A stretch of DNA of 64,000 nt from Hemicentrotus pulcherrimus (GCA_003118195.1 BEXV01000196.1:235056-299055), one strand, 5' to 3'. Counted from the first letter of the stretch, positions 50,801 through 59,115 are shown. Numbers and translations: made by a program. Notes: a model not told the origin generated them from the letters alone.

Positions 50801-51637
50801 CAGAATGTTTGCAATGTTCAATCTCTCCTACGCTAGAAACTGTCAACTCGCGGAGCACGGAATGGTGAGTTAAGTTATAACGGGATTTCAGTTTTAAAAG
50901 GGAGCTTGAAATTGAATAATGAAATAGAGAGAATAAATAACACCATATGTCTGTGATATAACTTTTAAAAAGATGAAATAGCTATGTTAAAAACTAAAGA
51001 GCATCAGTTTAACTGCCCACTTGTTTATCTTTCTTGAATCATCGTCATATCGCGCGTCGCATTTATACCATAAGGTACAAGCGTCCCTACTCTCTGGTTT
51101 TGTATCATCTATTTGATTCAGAGTGAAATATAAATATTTATTTCGGAACCATGAGCCAAAATATTCAACAATTCGGCACGATCTGTCCCCATATCTCTTG
51201 CATTATATTGAATTGTCAAAAATTCAATTTCAATATCTTATTTTAATTTTCTTAATTTAGATTTTAAAAAAAGACTTTAAGTCTGCTTTATATCTGGAAA
51301 ATACTTGAATTCGAAAAGTGTAAGCCTGCAAGTAAAGATAATTTGAATTAAGAAGCTTTTGAAATTGCCTGTCCTTAATTGGTAAAAGTTCAAGCCTGCA
51401 AAAAAACACTATAGAAACATTGAATGAAATAACACAGGTTAAGTTTCAAATAAGCATCTCAGATCATTTAAGAGCACGTTTTGTGCCACATACTTACAAG
51501 ATCAATGATCTGTGAAATGGAGAGGCCGAAGGAAATGTTGAGTATGTCTGTAGTATTGACGACAGGCAAAGGCAGGATGTAGTAGTCCTTGAAAAGAGTA
51601 TCATGTAGTTTGGCTTCAAAGTCGGATGCTAAGATAT
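40177..51637 (-). CDS. Nicotinic acetylcholine receptor, alpha-type subunit (six exons; exon 1 missing)
   Basis: A pentameric ligand-gated cation channel subunit of the plasma membrane. Exons 51498-51637, 47907-47951, 43485-43594, 41787-42667, 40826-40971 and 40177-40383 join in phase with GT-AG introns into about 509 residues plus an unidentified signal-peptide exon. Numbering from the first recovered codon: ligand-binding domain with 'FGLSISQIIDL', loop D Trp, loop A 'WIPDILLYNNADG', Cys-loop C132-x13-C146, loop B 'FGSWTYDG', and loop C Y194-P-C-C-x-x-x-Y201. The vicinal cysteines define alpha-type subunits. M1 is about 216-238, M2 245-266, M3 276-298, then a cytoplasmic loop with an acidic 'EDSDEELPG' and an MA-helix-like segment, and M4 about 452-474. 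Glu at -1' predicts cation selectivity. Oddities: Ala at 2' and 20' of M2, and a long tail after M4. Two N-glycosylation sequons (NTT, NIS) lie in exon 2. Subtype relative to vertebrate alpha subunits cannot be fixed by eye. Confidence 0.95.
40826..40971 (-). CDS. nAChR exon 6 (146 bp): end of the cytoplasmic loop
   Basis: A pyrimidine-rich acceptor ending ...tttttgaag precedes GT, which completes a Gly codon with the last base of exon 5. 48 codons follow: 'TSNYRRGQYLPLM', an acidic Glu-rich segment and 'HKAVEEIMYLTWKC', then donor gtacgc after 'DEDTDR'. The Ala/Val/Glu/Ile helix corresponds to the MA helix that precedes M4 in this family. Confidence 0.88.
41009..41060. repeat. Compound (GT)n(GA)n microsatellite in receptor intron 5
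   Basis: GT dinucleotides run into GA dinucleotides. The Leu/Ser-rich minus-strand extension of exon 6 seen as an open frame is due to this tract. Confidence 0.95.
41565..41690 (+). repeat. Dispersed repeat with telomere-like units, copy 2 (receptor intron 5)
   Basis: Degenerate CCTAAC/CCTAAACC units are followed by 'caattgccacc', a C-rich block and 'gacataaatttcggagctatagtcgaag'-type sequence. Blocks are in the same order as at 18901-19025. Confidence 0.45.
41787..42667 (-). CDS. nAChR exon 5 (881 bp): Cys-loop, loops B and C, M1-M3, part of the cytoplasmic loop
   Basis: Acceptor ...ttccttag. One base completes Asn of exon 4, then 293 codons follow starting ADGAFDIQ, and one base is left at donor gtaaat (41786-41781). 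It carries the Cys-loop, the 'YPCCEETY' agonist loop, M1, M2 ('EKMALCMSVLLSMTVF'), M3 and half of the cytoplasmic loop. The donor was chosen because only it (CCTG|gtaaat) gives the phase-1 end required by exon 6. Without splicing the frame runs on for about 21 codons to a stop at 41722. Confidence 0.92.
42793..42949. mobile_element. Palindromic short DNA transposon, copy a (receptor intron 4)
   Basis: The two arms of about 47 bp are inverted repeats. The right end read in reverse starts ACTAGGGACTTTTAGATTTG and continues through 'GTGGACTGCAACGTG'. The left end reads ACTCGGAGTTTTTTATTTG and continues through 'ATGGACTGCTACGTG'. Inner CCTTTTAAGG blocks are themselves palindromic. The element shares ends with 48069-48195. 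Confidence 0.75.
43485..43594 (-). CDS. nAChR exon 4 (110 bp)
   Basis: Acceptor ...tgcctag and donor gtaagt bracket 36 codons plus two bases, from 'QWRDYRLQWDPEEYGGI' to 'LWIPDILLYN'. The split Asn codon (AA|T) is completed by the first base of exon 5. It contains the loop A Trp-x-Pro-Asp and Tyr of the agonist site. The length equals the 110-bp exon 4 known in vertebrate neuronal nAChR genes. Confidence 0.95.
44469..44993 (+). CDS. Uncharacterised 174-codon open frame inside receptor intron 3, antisense to the receptor
   Basis: An ATG-initiated frame of 174 codons, unusually long for sequence of this composition. It starts MTSLVWCCVLLEP, has 12 scattered cysteines, a basic segment 'KAHNKRKKTLMRADSDRD' and ends 'INKCYTFFC'. 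I recognise no domain. The upstream bases give no clear promoter and no splice signals are needed. It could be a retained piece of an unrecognised repeat, an antisense transcript or chance. A second frame follows at 45043-45375 on the same strand. Confidence 0.25.
   Translation: MTSLVWCCVLLEPRGNGIVRIPCHHLSPDQLLYRDSISVGLISWTSFSCWHGSKFDTVSFICSISATCPRLKINAWQQFENRNYCKTDFKSFESNSIIAPSVELPEQVRISIRSFDTCFLHRVYQKAHNKRKKTLMRADSDRDDCCNSVFQIRGGFVSDRGKRSEINKCYTFFC
45043..45375 (+). CDS. Uncharacterised 110-codon open frame in receptor intron 3
   Basis: A plus-strand frame of 110 codons, 49 bases downstream of the 44469-44993 frame. It reads 'ELVFSYELIKDKLSIICIAR' near the start and ends 'GHIAGVVFDINITVGQ'. 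It is lysine- and isoleucine-rich with no recognisable domain. The length alone is only weakly above chance. It is listed because of its adjacency to the preceding long frame. Confidence 0.15.
   Translation: MCKELVFSYELIKDKLSIICIARQREENITFGKSGTAKWKYNEAMGHGVFKKRLLNKNILVLFQVSNVKHVYHLKGRDENKKTKVPGLKLQIFLGHIAGVVFDINITVGQ
46541..46722 (+). repeat. Dispersed short repeat, copy B (receptor intron 3)
   Basis: Aligns with 27403-27580 from 'agttctggtcatgcgattg' through 'gcccagtcttggtaaagtt'. The start 'ccagttctgg' is a small palindrome. A fragment of the same beginning may exist at 52561-52610 ('ttgagttctggtaacg'). Confidence 0.7.
47803..47830. repeat. (GA)n microsatellite in receptor intron 3
   Basis: Uninterrupted GA dinucleotides about 70 bases from exon 3, on its 3' side. 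Confidence 0.95.
47907..47951 (-). CDS. nAChR exon 3 (45-bp micro-exon)
   Basis: Between acceptor ...caattacag and donor gtaagc lie exactly 15 codons, DERNQVLTSKVWVKQ. This is the conserved 'D-E-x-N-Q-V-L-T' block that follows '...SQIIDL' in nicotinic receptors. The length of 45 bp equals the exon 3 length known for vertebrate neuronal nAChR genes. Both boundaries are phase 0 and match exons 2 and 4. Confidence 0.95.
48069..48195. mobile_element. Palindromic short DNA transposon, copy b (receptor intron 2)
   Basis: Ends are GTTAATAGGGACTTTTAGAT on the left and, in reverse, GTTATTAGGGGCTTTTAGAT on the right. An internal 'acgtcc...ggacgt' pair is also inverted. It belongs to the same family as 42793-42949 by its TAGGGACTTTTAGATTTGC end. 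A TA-containing target duplication is possible but cannot be separated from the inverted repeat. Confidence 0.75.
50701..50864 (+). other. Possible unrecognised coding segment with a donor-like end
   Basis: From ATG at 50701 a plus-strand frame of 55 codons opens with a hydrophobic start (MILFTLLASDTSAV), continues as Ser/Thr-rich extracellular-looking sequence with two cysteines close together (ECLQC), and runs into TG|gtgagt at 50865. The opposite strand is also open over the same stretch. It is too short to be evidence by itself. There is a stop just upstream of the ATG. Confidence 0.15.
51498..51637 (-). CDS. nAChR exon 2 (140 bp)
   Basis: Acceptor ...gttacag precedes the exon (minus strand) and donor gtaagt follows at 51497-51492. 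The exon encodes 46 complete codons after a 2-base remnant: 'ILASDFEAKLHDTLFKDYY' then a proline-containing stretch and 'FGLSISQIIDL'. This is the first helix and beta-1 strand of the ligand-binding domain. The 3' boundary is in phase 0. The starting 2-base remnant requires exon 1 to end one base into a codon. Confidence 0.93.
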
Positions 51638-52085
51638 CTGTAACGATCAGAGATAACCAAAGATAAATAAAAATGATAAGAAGAACAAAAACAAGAACAA
51701 GAAAAACAACAGAAATAAAAACAGAATAAGTACAAGAAAGAGAACGAGAACGAGAAGAAGAAAAGAAGAAAAGAAAAAGAAGAAGAATAGTGCATAACAC
51801 TATGATATGAAGTCTCGGGGCACTTCCAAAGGATTTTACTCCTGCTTTAGCAACCATGGCGCTCAGTGGAATTTAGAAATACATCTTTGAATAAAAGGAA
51901 TTAACATCGATATAATATCATATATAAAATTGATGGAAAATTGAAAGATATGAAAGAAGGGATCATCTGAGTTCAGTCGCGTTTCCAGCAGATATCATGT
52001 ATATGGAGGGAATGAGGGTGTATACTAATATCGCCAAAGCCGCATTTGGTAAGTTGTACCAAACATTTTTCTCACATATCAAACG

Positions 52086-52175
52086 GTTTTATTTGATTTG
52101 ATTGAATTTGATTTGAATTTGATAAGGATTCTATTAGCCAAATTTGAAAATTGTGATACAAATCTGATACATTTT
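52086..52175 (-). mobile_element. Possible 3' tail fragment of a LINE
   Basis: A short TTGAATTTGA-type repeat is followed by 'attctattagccaaatttg' and 'gatacaaatctgatacat'. This resembles the tail of the element at 27582-30005 (TTGAATTTGAATTT, then 'attaacaacaaaacataa'). On the minus strand it would be a 5'-truncated copy consisting of little more than the 3' end. Confidence 0.35.
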
Positions 52176-53455
52176 TGATGTACTGACGTGTTGGCTACGG
52201 CCTCCAAGGTCGGTCTAGCTAACCTCCTTACATAGATGTCGGTCTTGGGAGCCGTCTGGCAACTTGTTTGAGGGTTCTCGAAACTGACATTGTGCGTGAA
52301 AACACTTGTGATCTTACCAAGAAGTTACAAGCCAAGACGTCAAAGACACAGCCAAGCATCACAAACAGTTGTGTTTACCTGCAACTGACACATCTGATCA
52401 TGTGACATCGTTCCCCATCCATTAAACAGGTGTAAATGGGTAGCATCAATGGATTTCTAATTAGCTAGCAGTCATGTGCACCCATCATGAAGGTATGTTT
52501 GCTTGATTATCTCAAGGATGAGAATGCGATTCGCAGTTTGACATTATTAATGTGTTTGTTAAAGAGAACGTTGAGTTCTGGTAACGTCGTAAATGAAGGG
52601 GGAAAAAATACTGCCTGTCAACTCCTAAACAATATCTCTGTGATTCCAAACAGAGGTAAGTGAGCTTTTTCACTCTCTATAACTGTCTGTGAGTTTAGAA
52701 GAATATCAGAGCATAAAAAGGTCCCTGGAAAGTATTGAACTAACATGCCTTCATGATCGCTTTAAGACAGAAGTTTGGACCAAGCTTTCATGTCGTATGT
52801 GTTTGTAGTCCCATATCCATTCTACGTGCGGTGCTTTTTAAGCATGATTGAGCTCATTTATTTTCATTTTCGTCATTCCAAATCCTCAATCCTCTGCATA
52901 CATCAATCCTTAAATCCATTAAGAGTTTGTATCTCATTGGGTTGCGACAGCTCGCAGCTAGTTGGACACAAAACATTGCGAGAAAAATACTTGAATTAGC
53001 GACAATTTCCATTTGGAGTCACGCTGAATTGGTATTTACGACACATTTACGTATGTCGCACCAACTCCCGGCGAAATCTGAGACACAGTTCGCATACATG
53101 TCGCGCAACTTTTTTTCTGGTCGTAATTTTGTTACAAGTTGCAAGCTATGTCGCAATGTAGTATTAATTTTTTCGCAATTGTGTCGCACTCCAAAAAATC
53201 ACATGACAGTTTACGCTTGCCTCGCGCCATGATTGTCAGATTTTTATATTGTTTTGTTTTGGTCTCCAATCAAACACAATTTTGTTTCATACGTCGCATA
53301 CCCCTCATAAAGTTGTTTTACATTTATCGCACTTTCTTCGACAACAGTCGCAGCCTAGTTTCTAGACAGCTTCTTTTATAATGTATGTAAGCGCATGACA
53401 ATTTCTCATCCTTCATAAGAATTCTACGGGCTTCGCATCGATTGGGAGATAAATA

Positions 53456-53469
53456 CCCCCCCCCCCCCC

Positions 53470-53500
<31 letters not shown>
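53456..53500. repeat. Homopolymer junction: C run followed by A run
   Basis: About 15 C followed by 30 A. A similar C10/A18 junction lies at 31052-31079. Exact lengths are likely unreliable. Confidence 0.9.
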
Positions 53501-53501
<1 letters not shown>

Positions 53502-54867
53502 AGCGGGGTCGAATAGCATTGTTTTGCAGTCTGAAATAGGAATCCCACCCCTTAAATAAGTAGGTCGGAACTATCAAGTCCCTTGAAAGCTAATAGTGTT
53601 TGGAGGCAAAAATCACTAGTGACTGGGGTTAAGAAGGGTTTGATTGCAACATGAAACCTAAGCATGAGACGTTGGTCGCTAAAGGGAATGTGTAAGTCTC
53701 TTTAAAAAATCCACGACTCAAAACAAGATTTACATTTACTTAACCGACAGCGGTTGATATCGCCTTTACCATAAGCATTTTAATATCACTTGATGGTGTT
53801 TTGGCTTAATACTCAATGTTTAAGTAGCATTAAAACATGTAATTTATCTTTGTTTATATTCTTGTCACTAACTTTTCACTAACTAAAAAGCGTTTGGATT
53901 TGTTTGTGCCCGCAATAACTTACGTATATCCATTGAAAATACAGAATACAAGAAACTGAAAACGCCTAAAAACATTTCCATCGTACTTCCGTCATAATAG
54001 GAAGATCAGATTTAATAACTATTATATTTTCTCATTTTTGTGTGGTTGCTTATGAATTGCGCTTATCTCTAAACAGGATGAAATCGTCGTGGAAACATTG
54101 AGTGAAATGCATTTATATATGGTTTCGTCAATTGATATAGTGGGTAAAAACAGCGGGTAGTCATAGAAAAAAAGAAATATTCCTTTTTTTCTCTTCATGT
54201 TAGGCTCTTTACGAACAAAATAAAGGAACACAGTCCAACGAGCGTCATTAAACAGATACGAAGCCGACGGCGAAGGCGACAACGGTGATAGTGATTAGCT
54301 TTCTGTCTTCAATGAACTGGATTGCGAAGTTGATTTAATACTTATGTACCAGTGGATAATTTTCGTCTTTTAGATATAATATTCCATTATTAATTGTTAA
54401 AACCAATGAATATGAAATAGCACCTGGTTCCATTAATTGCTATTTAATTGGTTTTGAGGACATCCCATTGGGATCGTGAAGTCACAGTTGGGTTACACAT
54501 GAGAGATCAAAACTAATAACTGTAAATGCGAAGCTCTACAAGTAACAGGTGCAACAGAGGTGGTCAACTAGAAATGTCAAACATATAAAATAGGAAATGT
54601 ATGTTTCGAAGAGTTGGTAGAATATTATAAAAAGGCGTAAGCAGAACAAGTAGGTCCTTATACATGAAGTGTAGAATGGCAAAGAGAAATATAAACAAAG
54701 AGTCCTCAAATTGGCAGATTTTCCGGGGGAATGTGTAAAACATGAATAATTTAGCCACTGAAAGCGCGGTGGTGAAATTAATGATAAGATTGTTGTTATC
54801 AAAGTACATTTATTTTAAGCACACATCTATCCCAGGGGTGCTCAAGTCTCCAAAACAAAAAATACTA

Positions 54868-55070
54868 CTAGTACCCTGGCTTTAGCCCATTGCAGCTGCC
54901 CTTAGGCATTGAATACATCCGAGGTACTACTTCCTACCAGGTACCAATTTACTACATCGGGTTTGAGAGCGGCAAATAAAGATTAATATTTTGCTAAGTA
55001 ATGTTAGTACCCTTTTGGAGACTCGAACCGTGAACGATTTCGTCCACAATGTAGAACGCATCCTCTTGAC
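54868..55070 (+). mobile_element. SINE-like dispersed repeat, copy 2
   Basis: The plus strand reads 'gtaccctggctttagccc', 'ctaccaggtacc', 'gcggcaaataaagattaat' and, further on, 'ggagactcgaacc'. The last resembles the GGxTTCGAACC B-box-like part of tRNA-derived sequence. Order and spacing match the reverse complement of 36455-36592, which lacks the last part. Confidence 0.6.
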
Positions 55071-56726
55071 CTAAATCCTCCCGGTATTTTTGTTCTTCTA
55101 TTTTCAGGAAAATCATTTTTTTTGTTGTTGTTATGGAAACTAGCTATTTTATTTCACAGGTAGTATTCCAGCTTAACGTTGTATAATAGAGTTGGAAGGT
55201 TTACTGTCAAAAATACCTTTGATCTTCTTTCGGGTATGCTACAGCTATCCCATCCCAAGACAATTAATCTCCCGGCGTGGGATCAAACGCAGCTCCCGAT
55301 CTCGACCTATCCCCGACGTCATGTGTGTAGTTTAAGTTACTGTCATGTCATCTCGTTGTTGTGAAGCTCGTGAATGCCAATTGATGTAGTTGAGTATCAA
55401 TTAGCTGTCACATTGAAGGTTGGAAACTGGTAGAGCTAAACGAAGTAAATAATCTGTGGGCTATCTCATTTTCAAATTGTCATTTCGAATAACGTCATGG
55501 ACACATAGGAACAATGGATTGTGTGTAGATTGTTTATATATTTCGAATATGGACTATATCCAATGATATCTGAACTGTATGTTATGTCTCTCATTACTGT
55601 AATATGACATTCAGCAAGATATTAAGCTATTATTTACAAGAATCAAAGTTCTCGGACTATAACATAAATATTGATTAAATTGTTAACATAATAATAATGG
55701 ATATGGAACTATTCGTATCTCTTACCGTATACGAATCAATAATTGCAAGTAAAAAAGAACGTAATGTTTAATTACCTTTCTTAGTAATTTTCTAGTTTTA
55801 ATACACAGTTACCCATTAAGTTGGAATTATTTTATCTAACCTCTTTTTCTGAAATGGTTGAAACAATGTGATATATTCTCGATAGATTACATTACATAAT
55901 ATTATTTTCAAAGCTTTCATTCATGAGGAACTCCAAACAATAAAATACTATCAAAAGAAAATCACATTGTCACAATCATTTCATGAATGAGGTAACAAAA
56001 CCAACTTTTAGACAACAGTGTATTATAATTGTTTCATGAATGTATGCTGATAAGAAAGGGACTTGCGTTACATGCAAGAAAACCAATACACATAAAGAAC
56101 ACTGGCTGAACCTGCTGTTGTTTGTAACCCCAAAAAGCGGGAAAGACAAGTCCACACAAAATATTCCTCCTCAATGATCCACATCGCATGCGTAAATATA
56201 AAACTTTGAGTTGGTACTTATAGGTATGAAATAAACTTTAGGTGAAGGTCAAGACTGTTTTCAGTTGTGGAGTTCATTCTACCACTACAAACCCCTTCAA
56301 TATATTGTATATCGGTGTTTACCCAGCGGGTATTCATATGAGGAGATGAAGATCCCTCGAATTGTGGTCGAACACATGCCATGACATACTACACAATAAT
56401 TACAAATATTGGTCGATAATAACTAAAATATCGGCAATTCAGGCAAATACCCCGATTGGATGTTCGTTTAAGGCTAATGACAAATACAAGAAAGCTATAA
56501 ACCAGATAAATCCCAGATAAATGAAGCTTAACATTATTAAATATGTAAGAAAATGTTAGCCAACGATGAAATGATGATTAGAAGCGTATAAGTTAAGGGA
56601 CGAGGAAAAACAGCATCAACATTGCAGATGAATAAAGTGAAGGTCGTATTTAAAATGAAAGATCAGTATTTGACCATGTTGGCGAAACATCAGGTGCGAA
56701 ATTATCGAAGACCTGCAAGAAGGTGC

Positions 56727-56887
56727 CCTGGGCGGCTGAGCCCCTTTTCACAAAACTTGTCATCAGTGACAAATGACAGTTTTTGTTATAAGCTAGTAAA
56801 ATCCTTGCTTCTGATTGGATATCAGCAGATTTGTCCCTGATTTATGTCATTTGTCATCGAAAAAGGCTTTGTGAAACGGGTCCCAGG
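56727..56887. mobile_element. Short inverted-repeat DNA transposon with CCTGGG...TTTCACAAA ends
   Basis: The left end starts CCTGGGCGGCTGAGCCCCTT and runs into TTCACAAAACTTGTCA. The right end in reverse starts CCTGGGACCCGTTTCACAAAG. Both arms carry GACAAATGACA (inverted). The centre includes 'ctgattggatatcagcag'. I recognise this organisation as typical of abundant echinoderm short repeats, from general knowledge. The CCTGGG/TTTCACAAAG end also resembles the family at 3-291 and 34815-35131. Confidence 0.75.
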
Positions 56888-57232
56888 ATTGCTTTTGCAA
56901 GACGAAGACTTTCGGTAATCAGAACATGGGATCCTCATCATACAAGCCAATCAAGGCGTTGATTGGTAAAACGTGATGAATATCACCTGCTTTCTCTCAT
57001 GAACAGGTAAAAATGGTTACGAAAACGCTTGATGGTTGGAATCAGATCAACATATACCGAGATGTCTAATTCAGTTTTTTTTCTTTAATGGGAAAGAAAA
57101 TGACAGATGCGTGTGGTGATGAAATTTATAGTTGTTAGCATGTGACGAGGCACGCAGAAGATGAAATTAGTGTTACTTGAATATTTGTTCTTCTTCTTAA
57201 AAAGTAAAAGGAAGCAACTTAAATGCACGGAT

Positions 57233-57345
57233 GTTATTTGTCTTTCCGTATTCTGCCCTTTCCGTATTGACTTTTCATCAACAGAAAAAAAATAGAATGT
57301 CACATACCTGACACTCCGGTTTTGATTTACATTGTTATAATTATT
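57233..57345 (-). repeat. Local duplication, copy 1 (with donor-like CAG|gtatgt)
   Basis: About 110 bases are shared with 57939-58060 in direct orientation, roughly 700 bases apart. The shared blocks are 'ctgccctttc', 'tcatca.cag/tag', 'gtcacatacctgac' and 'ggttttgat.tacatt'. On the minus strand the most conserved part is a consensus splice donor at 57307-57302. The upstream frame needed to feed receptor exon 2 has a stop in this copy. Confidence 0.7.
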
Positions 57346-57938
57346 AGTTAAGAGTAGGTATAGCACACCATAAAAAGGTACATCACAGGATATTTGGCTA
57401 TCAGTATTTAAAAGATGACAGATTTTAGGATTCATGACGATTTTCCGAGAAGCCATTCAACAGGCCATAACATTCCACAGGGACTGACTTTCAGAGTAAC
57501 AAAAAGTTTGGTGACCCCAGTACAACAGCAAATTGATACAATGAGTGAAATATATGAGGATATAGCATTTTTTTTGTAGGGGGGTTTAATACATTGAGGT
57601 GCATTTTAACCACGCAGAATAACAATGCAAGTCAATGGGTGATCAGCGGGCCATGTCACACATGGCTGAAAAGACAATATTCTAATTAAATAATTTAACA
57701 TATTTCCTACATGCCTATAACAACGAAACTACACAGAACTGTAGTTAAAGGTATGCTTGAAATAATATGTGAAATAAAAATTTAAAAATTTTGTTTAGTT
57801 TTTTTTATAATAAATTTCCATTTCTACCAACTGGCTGCTGTTGTATGTGTGTGTGTTCGTGTGGCAGAGTGTGTGCACAGGCAGTACGTGTGATCACCCT
57901 ACTAAGAGTATAATATAACAAGAAAACAAAAATATGTG

Positions 57939-58060
57939 TTATTTATTTGTCTTCATTTCTGCCCTTTCAATGTTGAATTTTCATCACTAGAAACAAAAAG
58001 ATGTCACATACCTGACGCCCGGTTTTGATATACATTATTATAACAGTACTTAGCGTATAC
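57939..58060 (-). repeat. Local duplication, copy 2 (with donor-like CAG|gtatgt)
   Basis: Partner of 57233-57345. On the minus strand a frame from ATG at 58189 runs 59 codons and ends one base into a codon at donor 58011-58006, which is the phase required by receptor exon 2. The encoded start is 'MRAFVGVFLKAPHLRCIMLA' and is only moderately hydrophobic. It is therefore a candidate, not an assignment, for receptor exon 1. Confidence 0.65.
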
Positions 58061-58626
58061 AATAACAAGAAAATTACAGATATTTCTTTTATTGGCAATC
58101 ATTTTTGTAAAAACCCTAAAGAGCACAAGGGCTAACATGATGCATCGAAGATGGGGAGCTTTCAAGAAGACTCCTACAAATGCCCTCATTGACCAAAACT
58201 CCTCTCTCAACTGAACGATTGCGACATGAAAGATCACCGGTGATCCGAAATGGAATGATTACCCTTTCCCTAATTAACCCATTAATTCAATAAATAAATA
58301 CAATATGTCCTATGATGGATTACAATATCAGTTAGCGTATATGTCACGAAATGACCGTCGCTCGATGATATCCTCGTATAAATATATGAGCAGTGGTCCG
58401 TCTCCAAATATCATCTCCCCGGCAGACAATAATAAGATTAGGCAGTCAAGTGGAGTATGACGGGTCATTTATTTTCTTTCGTTACAAGAAGCTGAACCCC
58501 TCCCCCCACATCCTGCGTATTAGCTTATCTTTAATATCGTGTCATACATTATACCATCATTTCATAAATGGGTTGGTCTTGAATCATCGCGCCAGTGCGT
58601 CGTTGACGTTTTTCTTTTACTTTGTA

Positions 58627-59115
58627 ATGATAATGGCTTATAAAAGCTCTTACGTTCTTTTCCATGGCCATGACTTTGAACCTCAAGAGCATTCACTTGT
58701 GTCGGAATGTTCCAACAGTTTGTATGAACTTGTCAAAGAGAGAGTATCCTTTGGAGGTCACATGTACTTTGGAAACCTTTTCAACCATCTATTTATCTGT
58801 GTTTTCGTAATACACAAGAGGCACAACATCGAGACCGACGCGTCGCGACGCCCTACCGCAAAACAGACCAAACGAAGTGTCACGCTGGCCCTTAACCGAC
58901 AACAAAAATGGTTCGGTATGGGGTCGGTGTCAAAAGTTACTATAACATTTTTTTTTAACATAAATATTTTCACTGATAAAAGTAACACATCTGACTCAGG
59001 TTTACTATATTCCATGCGAAAACCTAGTAGAATACAAACGTTTACCATGTGCTACTGCGGTCAAATTCAGCGTATACAGTCAATGATTGATAAAGAGAAG
59101 GTCATCAGAAGCTAA
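58627..59115 (+). CDS. Uncharacterised 162-codon open frame (frame open from 58390)
   Basis: The frame is free of stops from 58390 to 59112 (about 241 codons), far longer than expected by chance at this composition. The first in-frame ATG is at 58627 and gives 162 residues. The protein has 'YVLFHGHDFEPQEHSLVSEC' early, a hydrophobic stretch near 'NLFNHLFICVFVIHKRH', a basic segment 'RRPTAKQTKRSVTLALNRQQ', and a Ser/Ile-rich end. I recognise no family. The open part before the ATG could mean an upstream exon joined through a splice acceptor, or decayed coding sequence of a repeat. No neighbour helps with its role. Confidence 0.35.
   Translation: MIMAYKSSYVLFHGHDFEPQEHSLVSECSNSLYELVKERVSFGGHMYFGNLFNHLFICVFVIHKRHNIETDASRRPTAKQTKRSVTLALNRQQKWFGMGSVSKVTITFFFNINIFTDKSNTSDSGLLYSMRKPSRIQTFTMCYCGQIQRIQSMIDKEKVIRS

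Larger units (their letters stand above)
51638..58386. other. Upstream of receptor exon 2: intron 1 or 5' flank, no firm exon
   Basis: No signal-peptide exon is identified with confidence. Contents are a pyrimidine tract on the minus strand next to the exon 2 acceptor (51660-51785), a LINE-tail-like sequence (52086-52175), a cluster of GTCGCA motifs (52930-53365), a C-run/A-run junction (53456-53500), a SINE-like copy (54868-55070), a short DNA transposon (56727-56887) and a local duplication (57233-57345 and 57939-58060). Confidence 0.55.

Noticed and set aside
54022..54310. Hydrophobic minus-strand segment 'LITITVVAFAVGFVSV' considered as receptor signal peptide
   Set aside because: No in-frame ATG upstream before a stop, and the nearby GT sites end in phase 0, not the phase 1 that exon 2 requires.
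55255..55330. tRNA-like 'gcgtgggatcaaacgc' segment
   Set aside because: No cloverleaf can be folded around it; it may be further decayed SINE sequence, but the evidence is too thin to call a tRNA gene.
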